Assembly: GCA_030149965.1 (NCBI GenBank)
Contig: JASLHB010000077.1
Coordinates: forward strand, 1 to 16,168
Source of the DNA: Wohlfahrtiimonas sp.
GTDB taxonomy: Bacteria > Pseudomonadota > Gammaproteobacteria > Cardiobacteriales > Wohlfahrtiimonadaceae
DNA length: 16,168 nt
Direction: 5' to 3'
In this document: positions 7,710 through 14,119 of the stretch, one piece after another
How the letters are laid out: each line of letters starts with the position of its first letter
Position numbering within the stretch: position 1 is the first letter of the stretch
Notes under the pieces: model-generated
What the model saw: the letters and a program-made list of their open reading frames with translations, nothing else
The model's database searches: none
What the model was told of the DNA's origin: nothing
Translations under genes and position numbers: made by a program

Positions 7710-8387
7710 ATGAAAGAAATTCGTGGTGCGATTTTTGATGTGGATGGATTATTGTTCAATACTGAGCAATTGTATTGCGATATTTGTATCGAAGTTGCGC
7801 CAAATTATGGGATCGAAACTTATGATGAATCTTATTATAAGAAATATCTCGGAACATCGAATCATGCGTTGTATACGATTTATAAAAATGACTTTCCATT
7901 TTTAAGCACAGAAGATGTGGATCATTTTATCCAAGCAGTACAAACAAAAGCAGAAGAGTTTCTCTCAACAGGCAATGTTGAGATTAAAGCGGGCGCAAAG
8001 GAAATTTTGAGCTTCTTAAATGAGCATGATATTCCTTGCGTGATTGCATCGAACAATTACACTAGATTCATTGAATCAATGCTGGAATATCACGAAATTC
8101 GTGATCATTTTCATAAGATTTATTCGTTTGATGATGTGATAAATCCAAAACCGCATCCTGAGATTGTGAATAAAGCTTCTGATTGTTTAAATATCTCTAA
8201 AGATAATATTGTGATGTTTGAAGATTCATCTAATGGCGCACGAGCAGCAATCGCAGCAGAAGTGCCTGTGATTATGGTGCCAGATATGTTGCCGCCGCCA
8301 GAAGAAATTCGCCGTAACTTATTGCAAGAATGCGAATCTCTTCATCATGCGAAGGACTTTTTAAGCGCAACCTATTTGTTCAGATAA
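7710..8387 (+). CDS. HAD-superfamily phosphatase, beta-phosphoglucomutase/YniC-like subfamily
   Basis: This 225-residue protein is a haloacid-dehalogenase-type hydrolase with a helical (C1) cap. Motif I is FDVDGLLFNTE, with the nucleophile Asp10 and acid/base Asp12. Motif II Ser is in VIASNN (Ser114). Motif III Lys is in KPHPE (Lys147). Motif IV is FEDSSNG (Glu171-Asp172). The cap lies between residues about 17 and 90. Such enzymes dephosphorylate small phosphorylated metabolites such as sugar phosphates or nucleotides, and the substrate cannot be told from sequence. I chose ATG 7710 because GGAG sits 5 bases upstream and it yields the family N-terminus. An in-frame ATG at 7689 would add seven residues. 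The 3' end overlaps the convergent yqgE gene by 27 bases. Confidence 0.88.
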   Translation: MKEIRGAIFDVDGLLFNTEQLYCDICIEVAPNYGIETYDESYYKKYLGTSNHALYTIYKNDFPFLSTEDVDHFIQAVQTKAEEFLSTGNVEIKAGAKEILSFLNEHDIPCVIASNNYTRFIESMLEYHEIRDHFHKIYSFDDVINPKPHPEIVNKASDCLNISKDNIVMFEDSSNGARAAIAAEVPVIMVPDMLPPPEEIRRNLLQECESLHHAKDFLSATYLFR

Positions 8388-8921
8388 ACTGTTCATATTC
8401 ACGCCAGAACTTTCGAATAACTCATTCCATAACAATTCCTTTTCATCACATGAGAAAAGGAATTGTTTATCAAATGGAATCGGCATCCAAATATTGTTTT
8501 TCATTTCAGTATTGAACTGATCTGTATTCCAAACAGAATAACTGTCCACAATAGAATGAGAAATCTCAGGATAGGATTCAATGATCGTAGTAAGCACATC
8601 AGTAGAAGTTGTGATATCAATGCCCGGTGCAATTTCTATGGATTTTGTCCATTTTTGAATGTGTTCATGCAGTACAAATAATTCTTTTAAACGAACAGGG
8701 CCACCAGAAATAAAGCGTAATTTTCCCATATCATCAGGCGCGATTTCTAAAGAATATTGATCCTTTAAATCAGATGCTGATAACAAACTTTGCTGATTAA
8801 TGATTACGCCTAATACAAATTGTTCTGTATGTTCCACAACAAACACCACAGATCGATGAAAAACTTCATCATCGATGTGCGGCATGCTGATTAGAAATTG
8901 ACCACGATAATTAATTGGCAT
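8361..8921 (-). CDS. yqgE: YqgE/AlgH family protein (UPF0301)
   Basis: This 186-residue protein belongs to the YqgE/AlgH (UPF0301) family, whose biochemical role is not settled; AlgH was named for effects on alginate production in Pseudomonas. Family marks are RGQFLISMPHIDDEVFHRSV at the start, EHTEQFVLGVIIN, the SGGPV motif (72-76), LFVLHE, and the DITTSTDVL and NIWMPIP segments. I place the start at ATG 8921, which overlaps gshB by 11 bases. An in-frame TTG at 8945 would only add eight unconserved residues. It is the last gene of rsmE-gshB-yqgE, an order shared with E. coli, but yqgF (ruvX), which usually follows, is absent. The C-terminal coding part contains a perfect inverted repeat, listed separately. 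Confidence 0.92.
   Translation of the reverse strand: MPINYRGQFLISMPHIDDEVFHRSVVFVVEHTEQFVLGVIINQQSLLSASDLKDQYSLEIAPDDMGKLRFISGGPVRLKELFVLHEHIQKWTKSIEIAPGIDITTSTDVLTTIIESYPEISHSIVDSYSVWNTDQFNTEMKNNIWMPIPFDKQFLFSCDEKELLWNELFESSGVNMNSLSEQIGCA
8431..8467. repeat. Perfect 14-bp inverted repeat inside yqgE
   Basis: The arms AACAATTCCTTTTC (8431-8444) and GAAAAGGAATTGTT (8454-8467) are exact reverse complements around a 9-base loop. The structure begins 43 bases past the stop codon of the convergent HAD gene and encodes residues 152-164 of YqgE. It could act on the + strand as the 3' hairpin of the HAD transcript, since it is followed by TTTAT, but it has no strong T-tract. The repeat is seen directly; its function is inferred. 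Confidence 0.6.
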
Positions 8922-9879
8922 TGCGTTTCTTTTTCCACTCTTCAATCAATACAGCGATTAAATCTTGTCCAACAGGAATACCCGTTGAGTTTTCAATTTG
9001 GCGAATGCCAGTTGGGCTTGTGACGTTGATTTCAGTTAAATAACCGCCAATCACGTCTAAGCCGACAAAATATAAACCGCGTTTTTTTAATTCAGGGGCG
9101 ATTTTTGCACAGATTTCAAAATCACGTTCAGATAAAGCTTCCACAATCGCAGTTCCACCAACAGCAAGATTGGCGCGCGTTTCACCTTTAGGTGGAATTC
9201 TTGTCATTGAATAGGGAACAGGTTCTCCATTGATTAGCAAAATACGCTTATCGCCAGCTGTGATTTCAGGAATATAACGCTGAATCATCACTGTAGTTGT
9301 TTGTTGTGCTGTTAAAGTTTCCATGATCACATTTAAGTTCGGATCATTTTCTTGGATTCTAAAAATTGCACTGCCGCCCATTCCATCTAATGGCTTGATG
9401 ATTGTATCGTGATGTTTCGCGATGAAATCTTTTAGATGTTTATGTTGGCTTGTCACCAATGTTGGCGGACATAATTCAGGGAACCAAGCTGTGTATAATT
9501 TTTCGTTACAATCACGCAATGATCTTGGGCTATTGCAAACTAATGCACCTTGGTTTTCTGCAATTTCTAGTAAATATGTCACATAAATATAGTGCATATC
9601 GAACGGCGGATCTTTTCGTTGAAGAAGAATGTCATTCTCAGAGAAAGTAATCACTTCTTCATCTGCAAGCTCGTACCAATCTTCACGGGCAAGATCAATG
9701 CGAACAGCTTGTACAGTTGCTTTTGCTTTTGTTTCATCAATGAACAGAGCAGAAGGCGCAACATAGTAGCATTCTTCTGCCAGATCTTGAGCGGCCATCA
9801 TCATCGACAATGTGCTGTCTTTCTTTGTGTTGAGAGAATGGAGCGGATCCATAATGAAGAATATACGAGGCAGGCTCAT
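8911..9879 (-). CDS. gshB: Glutathione synthetase GshB
   Basis: GshB is the ATP-grasp ligase that joins gamma-glutamylcysteine and glycine to form glutathione, the second step of the pathway. The 322-residue protein is the usual length. It begins with a PRIFFIMDPLHSLN segment, as in other GshB proteins (MDPxxxxxxxKDST). Central ATP-grasp motifs are IIKPLDGMGGSAIFRI (160-175), the GDKRILLINGEPV strand (209-221) and RANLAVGG (235-242). The C-terminal metal- and substrate-binding part is GLDVIGGYLTEINVTSPTG (273-291). ATG 9879 has AGGAAA about 7 bases upstream. It lies between rsmE and yqgE as in E. coli. A 77-base gap to rsmE contains an inverted repeat and a candidate promoter. Confidence 0.97.
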   Translation of the reverse strand: MSLPRIFFIMDPLHSLNTKKDSTLSMMMAAQDLAEECYYVAPSALFIDETKAKATVQAVRIDLAREDWYELADEEVITFSENDILLQRKDPPFDMHYIYVTYLLEIAENQGALVCNSPRSLRDCNEKLYTAWFPELCPPTLVTSQHKHLKDFIAKHHDTIIKPLDGMGGSAIFRIQENDPNLNVIMETLTAQQTTTVMIQRYIPEITAGDKRILLINGEPVPYSMTRIPPKGETRANLAVGGTAIVEALSERDFEICAKIAPELKKRGLYFVGLDVIGGYLTEINVTSPTGIRQIENSTGIPVGQDLIAVLIEEWKKKRNAN

Positions 9880-9893
9880 GACAATTTCCTAAA

Positions 9894-9929
9894 ATTGTTA
9901 GTGATAAAAGTAATCATGCCACTAACAAT
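9894..9929 (-). promoter_or_regulatory. Candidate gshB promoter overlapped by a perfect 10-bp inverted repeat
   Basis: ATTGTTAGTG (9894-9903) and CACTAACAAT (9920-9929) form a perfect dyad with a 16-base spacer. On the minus strand the right arm contains a -35-like TTGTTA (complement of 9923-9928). The left arm overlaps a -10-like TATCAC (complement of 9901-9906), with 16-base spacing. The dyad could be an operator covering an internal gshB promoter or a stem in the leader just upstream of the gshB Shine-Dalgarno sequence. Each hexamer matches consensus at only four of six positions. Confidence 0.4.
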
Positions 9930-9956
9930 GGAGACTGTACAGCCAAAAAACAAGGG

Positions 9957-10697
9957 CTAAGCCCAATCTCCGATGATTGCATGTAAGCTGCTGATTACGG
10001 ATAATGCCGCTGTTTCTGTGCGTAAGATTCTGTTACCTAAAGTAACTGGGTGGCAATTAGGATGTTTAGATAAAGCGTTTAATTCTGCTTCACTGAATCC
10101 ACCTTCAGGACCAATAATGATGCCGAAAGAGTGCTGATCGCTTGGTAATTGCTGAATCCATTGACCTAAAGATTGTTCAGCAGTTGGCGATAAAATTAAA
10201 TATGGGCGATCCCTTAATACATCATGAATATTTTTGAGTGATGCAAAATCAGTCAATGTTGGAATGATATTTAATCCGCATTGTTCGCATGCGCTTTCGA
10301 TCACACTTTGCCAATGGCTGAGTTTTTTATCTTGTTTATCACCTGCACTGAGTTTGAAACTGCTGTGTTCGCTTGTAAATGGCGTAATTCTATTCACGCC
10401 CAATTCTGTTGCTTTCTGGAACACAAAATCCATTTTATCGAACTTCGCAAAGCTTTGAACCAAGTGAATATCAAGTTTAGATGAACGATTGTTATCATTG
10501 AATGCAATCAATTGAGCATTTAAAGAGCGTTTGCCAATGCTCGTGATTTCAGCAGTAAATTCTCCGCCTTCGCCGTTGAACAAAGTGAGTTGTTCACCTT
10601 CTTTTTTGCGCATAACGCGAGCAATATGATTGAATTGAGGATCGGTTAATTCAACCGTTGAATCTAAAGATAACGATAGAGAAGTATATATGCGCAT
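9957..10697 (-). CDS. rsmE: RsmE, 16S rRNA (uracil1498-N3)-methyltransferase
   Basis: RsmE is a SPOUT-class methyltransferase that makes m3U1498 in 16S rRNA. The 246-residue protein has an N-terminal PUA-like domain with HIARVMRKKEGEQLTLFNGEG (24-44). The C-terminal trefoil-knot SPOUT domain has QKATELGV (94-101), IGPEGGFSEAEL (195-206) and LGNRILRTETAAL (220-232), the SAM-binding knot. Its ATG is 3 bases past the stop of the acyltransferase gene, with no evident Shine-Dalgarno sequence, so translation is probably coupled. Just at and after its stop codon the minus strand reads GGGCTTAGCCC then TTGTTTTTT, a terminator-like element with only a short stem. It may give partial termination before gshB. 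Confidence 0.95.
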   Translation of the reverse strand: MRIYTSLSLSLDSTVELTDPQFNHIARVMRKKEGEQLTLFNGEGGEFTAEITSIGKRSLNAQLIAFNDNNRSSKLDIHLVQSFAKFDKMDFVFQKATELGVNRITPFTSEHSSFKLSAGDKQDKKLSHWQSVIESACEQCGLNIIPTLTDFASLKNIHDVLRDRPYLILSPTAEQSLGQWIQQLPSDQHSFGIIIGPEGGFSEAELNALSKHPNCHPVTLGNRILRTETAALSVISSLHAIIGDWA

Positions 10698-10700
10698 AAT

Positions 10701-11609
10701 TTATTGATAACGATCGGGCTCGCCTTCGGGAGCAGTTTTGAAGCGTTTATAAGTCCAGAGATATTGTTCTGGCGCTTTACGGATTTCTGTTTCAATGGCT
10801 TTATTGAGTGCTGTGATGGATTCTAAAGTATCATTGCTTTGTAGTGCATCATCAATTTTTATTAGCTCAATAGTAAACGTACCAGTTTTTAGATCACGCT
10901 TAGAAGCTACAATGTAAGTAGGGATTTTGAATCGATTGGCTAAGCGAGAAACTAGGGCGATTGTATTGGTTTCAATGCCAAAAAATGGTGCAAAAACACC
11001 TTCGCCTTTGCCAGGATCTTGATCAGGTAAAATACCAACGCTGCGGCCATTTTTCATAGCTTTCATCATATCGCGAATGCCTTGCGTGGTTGTAGAAACC
11101 AACGTTGCACCATTCTTTGCACGCCCTTCAATGATCAATGGATCAATGTATAAGCGGCTAGGGCGATAGAGCGTTGCGAGTGGATATAGAGATGAAGCAT
11201 ATAATCCGCTCAATTCCCAAGAACCAAAATGCGGGGTGATGAAGATCATTTGTTCGAAGTTTTTTTGATCTTCAATGAATTCTGGTGGTAAGGAAATATC
11301 TGTAACGGATTTTAGAATCTTCTCATAAGAATTGAGCCACATAAAGCTTAATTCAAATATCGTTGCTGCATTGTGATGCAACGTTTTATGCAGCAGCTCA
11401 GTTTGCTCAGTTTTAGATAATTCAGGAAATGCGAGCTCGATATTTCTACGAGCGATATTTTGCGTTTTGTTCGGAATATGAATCAGCGCAAAGGCAATAA
11501 TATTGGAAAAACGATACAAAAACTTAAGTGAAAAGCTAGCAAAGACTTGCAACAATGTTGTCAGTACTTTTGCGCGGATTCTACGGCGTAAAGGTATCGA
11601 TTTATCCAT
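10701..11609 (-). CDS. LpxL/HtrB-type lipid A biosynthesis acyltransferase
   Basis: This 302-residue membrane-associated protein belongs to the LpxL/LpxM (HtrB/MsbB) lysophospholipid acyltransferase family, which adds secondary acyl chains to Kdo2-lipid IVA at the inner membrane. The catalytic HX4E motif is seen as HFGSWE (127-132), preceded by IFITP. Further family blocks are TLYRPSR (146-152), GILPDQDPGKGEGVFAPFFG (192-211) and the C-terminal PEQYLWTYKRFK. A basic and hydrophobic N-terminus (residues 8-45) likely anchors it to the inner membrane. Which chain it adds (lauroyl LpxL-like or myristoyl LpxM-like) cannot be decided here. It starts 5 bases downstream of mlaA with no clear Shine-Dalgarno sequence, consistent with co-expression of envelope genes. 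Confidence 0.9.
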   Translation of the reverse strand: MDKSIPLRRRIRAKVLTTLLQVFASFSLKFLYRFSNIIAFALIHIPNKTQNIARRNIELAFPELSKTEQTELLHKTLHHNAATIFELSFMWLNSYEKILKSVTDISLPPEFIEDQKNFEQMIFITPHFGSWELSGLYASSLYPLATLYRPSRLYIDPLIIEGRAKNGATLVSTTTQGIRDMMKAMKNGRSVGILPDQDPGKGEGVFAPFFGIETNTIALVSRLANRFKIPTYIVASKRDLKTGTFTIELIKIDDALQSNDTLESITALNKAIETEIRKAPEQYLWTYKRFKTAPEGEPDRYQ

Positions 11610-11614
11610 AATTA

Positions 11615-12367
11615 TTATTCTGCATTTTGGCGAGCAATGTCGGCGATTGAAAACTCCTCATCATCGTCAGAATGACGCGATTGATCAGGTACATCAATGC
11701 CAGATTGTTTCAACTGATTATTGCGGTGTTGTAAAACAGATTCTCTTTGGAAAACATAGTTATCCAATGAAATTTTCTTAGATAATTTATCTGCTTCTAA
11801 TAAGTTAGAGCGCGTATTGACATTATCCACAACAGCGACAATGATTTCACCTTTCACATCCATGATATAAACGCGTGGATCAGTGATGAACATATCAACA
11901 CCTAAACCAACTTGGTCGCGAACAGTTCTTGGTGGCAAGAAAGGTAATAGGAAATAGCTTGATTCTTCCCAGCCGTAATAAGCTAATGTCATACCAAAAT
12001 CTGATGATTTATATTCTGGTAATTTAAATGTGCTAGTCAAATCAACTAAACCGCCCAAGCCAAATGTACTATTGAATACAAAACGATGCGTTGATTCTAA
12101 GAATGCTGTAATTCTGCCTTGTAATAAGTTATTCACCATATTGCGAGGTTCAGTTAAGTTATTTACAGCATTGCCAATGCCTTCGCGCATTAAATTTGGC
12201 GTAACAGCACGATAACCTGTGGCAACAGGTTTTAAGATAACTTCATCTAAGGTCGTATTAAAAGCATAAACTTTACGATTATACTTCTCATAAGGATCCG
12301 CAGGATTATTACCTGCACAACCTGCTAATAAAAGAACGCCAAGAATGAGCGAAGACAACTTGATCAT
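11615..12367 (-). CDS. mlaA: MlaA (VacJ), outer-membrane lipoprotein of phospholipid retrograde transport
   Basis: MlaA sits in the outer membrane with porins and extracts mislocalised phospholipids from the outer leaflet, passing them to MlaC and the MlaFEDB transporter. The 250-residue product has a lipoprotein signal ending in LLAGC (Cys17), followed by the family hallmark DPYEKYNRKVYAFN. Later conserved parts are NLTEPRNMVNNLLQG, FVFNSTFGLGGL, SDFGMTLAYYGW and the PFLPPRTVRD segment. The acidic C-terminal tail, with a DDDEE stretch, is variable in the family. The gene lies downstream of a YadG/YadH-type ABC pair rather than with mlaFEDCB, none of which is visible here. A short hairpin separates it from the permease gene. 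Confidence 0.95.
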   Translation of the reverse strand: MIKLSSLILGVLLLAGCAGNNPADPYEKYNRKVYAFNTTLDEVILKPVATGYRAVTPNLMREGIGNAVNNLTEPRNMVNNLLQGRITAFLESTHRFVFNSTFGLGGLVDLTSTFKLPEYKSSDFGMTLAYYGWEESSYFLLPFLPPRTVRDQVGLGVDMFITDPRVYIMDVKGEIIVAVVDNVNTRSNLLEADKLSKKISLDNYVFQRESVLQHRNNQLKQSGIDVPDQSRHSDDDEEFSIADIARQNAE

Positions 12368-12400
12368 GGTGGAAAACTCTAAAAATAGTAATTATCAGAA

Positions 12401-12420
12401 TGGATTAATATTTTAATCCA
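12401..12420. repeat. 8-bp hairpin at the yadH-mlaA junction
   Basis: TGGATTAA (12401-12408) and TTAATCCA (12413-12420) are exact reverse complements around a 4-base loop. The hairpin covers the stop codon of the ABC permease gene and lies 34 bases upstream of the mlaA start. There is no T-run directly after it on the minus strand, so it is not a classical terminator. An mRNA-processing or attenuation stem is possible. Confidence 0.4.
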
Positions 12421-13181
12421 ATTCCTTTGTTCATTAAATATGTTGCGATGAAACACAATGATGCAAATAACATGCATAAAATTGTTAATGTCCATCCAAT
12501 ACTGATATCTGAAATGCCGAGCATGCTATAACGAAAGCCATTCACCATATATAAAATAGGATTAAAGTAGGAAAGTTTCTGCCAGAAGCCAGGTAATAAG
12601 CTAACTGAATAGAAGATTCCACCTAAATACGTTAATGGTGTTAATACAAATGTTGGAATGATGGAAATATCATCAAAGGATTTAGCAAAAATTGCATTGA
12701 TAAAACCAGCCAATGCGAATACTGCTGATGTTAACAAAAAGATTAAGATTGTTAATGGGAAATTATGAATGGAAATTGGTGTAAAGAATAGCGTGACGAT
12801 TGTCACAATAACCCCTACAAAGAAACCGCGCGCAATTCCGCCAGCTATATAGCCAGCGATGATGAGTAAGTTTGACATTGGTGAAACTTGTAATTCTTCC
12901 ACATAATGTTGGAATTTTGCACCAAAGAATGAAGAAACTACGTTTGAATAACTGTTATTAATCACAGTCAACATAATTAAACCTGGCGCAATATATTCAG
13001 AATAACTAAAACCACCCATATCACCAATGCGGGAGCCGATGATCTGACCAAATATAATAAAATATAGCGCTGTGGTGATCGCAGGCGGCAATAATGTTTG
13101 TGGCCAAATACGAATAAATCGCAAAATTTCTTTCACTAAAATCGTCTGGAAGGCGATCCAGTTTACACTTTGACGATTCAC
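12405..13181 (-). CDS. ABC-2 type permease, YadH-like
   Basis: This 258-residue inner-membrane protein is an ABC-2 family permease, close in length and pattern to E. coli YadH. About six hydrophobic segments can be seen, beginning with PQTLLPPAITTALYFIIFG (about 27-45). Others lie near residues 65-85, 105-135, 143-166, 175-195 and 230-250. Family marks are EYIAPGLIMLTVINNSYSN, EELQVSPMSN and the PLTYLGGIFYSVSLLP loop. The substrate is unknown; ABC-2 exporters of this type move drugs, polysaccharides or lipids. The start is GTG 13181, supported by AGGA about 9 bases upstream and by its position 2 bases after the ATPase stop. Together with the ATPase it would form a complete exporter. Confidence 0.9.
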   Translation of the reverse strand: MNRQSVNWIAFQTILVKEILRFIRIWPQTLLPPAITTALYFIIFGQIIGSRIGDMGGFSYSEYIAPGLIMLTVINNSYSNVVSSFFGAKFQHYVEELQVSPMSNLLIIAGYIAGGIARGFFVGVIVTIVTLFFTPISIHNFPLTILIFLLTSAVFALAGFINAIFAKSFDDISIIPTFVLTPLTYLGGIFYSVSLLPGFWQKLSYFNPILYMVNGFRYSMLGISDISIGWTLTILCMLFASLCFIATYLMNKGIGLKY

Positions 13182-13183
13182 TA

Positions 13184-14119
13184 TTATGCTTCCTTATTAC
13201 TGGTTAACTTAATGAATAACTCTTCTAAACGATTAGCTTTATTGCGAAGAGTATCTACATTGATTTGATGGCTTTTGAGAATATCAAACACTGTTGTAAC
13301 AGAGTGAGGTTTGGATATTTCAACTTCCAATGTCATTGGATTAATGGCTGTGAAAGTTAATCCTTCGATGTTATTTGGCACAGTATCCAATGGTTCAGTT
13401 AAACTAAACACAAATGACTCTGATTGTAATTGGCGTAACAAACTATCCATAGAGCAATGTTGAACAATTTCGCCATGATTAATGATGGCGATATTTTTAC
13501 ATAGCAATTCAGCTTCTTCTAAATAATGCGTTGTTAAAATAATTGTTGTGCCTGCTTGATTGAGTTGTTGCAATAATTCCCAAGTTTGGCGGCGAATTTC
13601 AATATCAACCCCAGCAGTTGGTTCATCTAAAATTAATAGTTTTGGTTCATGCATTAATGCACGTGCAATCAGTAAACGACGTTTCATTCCGCCTGATAAA
13701 TTACGAGCCATTACGCGCGCTTTATCTGTTAAATGCAATAAATCTAAATATTTTGCTGCACGTTCTTTGGCAATTTTTCTAGGAACGCCAAAATAACCTG
13801 CTTGGTTAATTAAGATTTCTTCACATAATTCAAATTGATTAAAGTTAAAATCTTGCGGTACTAAACCAACCATAGATTTTGCATTACGCATATCTGTCTT
13901 ATGATCATGTCCAAATATTTCAACATGACCATGAGTTGCATCGAGCAAACCTGTAATGATACTGATTGTTGTGGATTTACCAGCGCCATTAGGGCCAAGC
14001 AAGGCGAAGAAATCGCCTTGTTCAACTGTTAAATTGATGCCTTTTAATGCTTCCTTGCCATTATGATACGTTTTTGCGAGATTCGTAATGGCAAGTGCAG
14101 GTGTTTTAGTCTCTATCAT
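13184..14119 (-). CDS. ABC transporter ATPase, YadG-like
   Basis: This is the nucleotide-binding subunit of the exporter formed with the adjacent permease; 311 residues, like E. coli YadG. Motifs are Walker A GPNGAGKST (42-50), Q-loop VPQD (Gln89), signature LSGGMKRR (141-148), Walker B LLILDEPT (161-168) and H-loop THY (His198). A C-terminal domain of about 90 residues is typical of ABC-2 partners. I start it at ATG 14119, giving MIETKTPALAITNLAKTYHNG, which overlaps rluB by 14 bases. The frame stays open upstream to 14572, but that part is a Gln/Leu/His-rich antiphase reading of the rluB repeats and not protein-like. No strong Shine-Dalgarno sequence is present, so coupling to rluB translation is likely. 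Confidence 0.92.
   Translation of the reverse strand: MIETKTPALAITNLAKTYHNGKEALKGINLTVEQGDFFALLGPNGAGKSTTISIITGLLDATHGHVEIFGHDHKTDMRNAKSMVGLVPQDFNFNQFELCEEILINQAGYFGVPRKIAKERAAKYLDLLHLTDKARVMARNLSGGMKRRLLIARALMHEPKLLILDEPTAGVDIEIRRQTWELLQQLNQAGTTIILTTHYLEEAELLCKNIAIINHGEIVQHCSMDSLLRQLQSESFVFSLTEPLDTVPNNIEGLTFTAINPMTLEVEISKPHSVTTVFDILKSHQINVDTLRNKANRLEELFIKLTSNKEA

Noticed and set aside
8922..8945. Longer YqgE start (TTG at 8945)
   Set aside because: The extra eight residues are basic, unlike the family, and the ATG at 8921 gives the expected beginning.
9941..9964. Possible intrinsic terminator at the rsmE stop (GGGC-TTA-GCCC followed by a T-rich run on the minus strand)
   Set aside because: The stem is only about 4 bp with a tight loop. 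It may weaken read-through but is not enough to annotate as a terminator.
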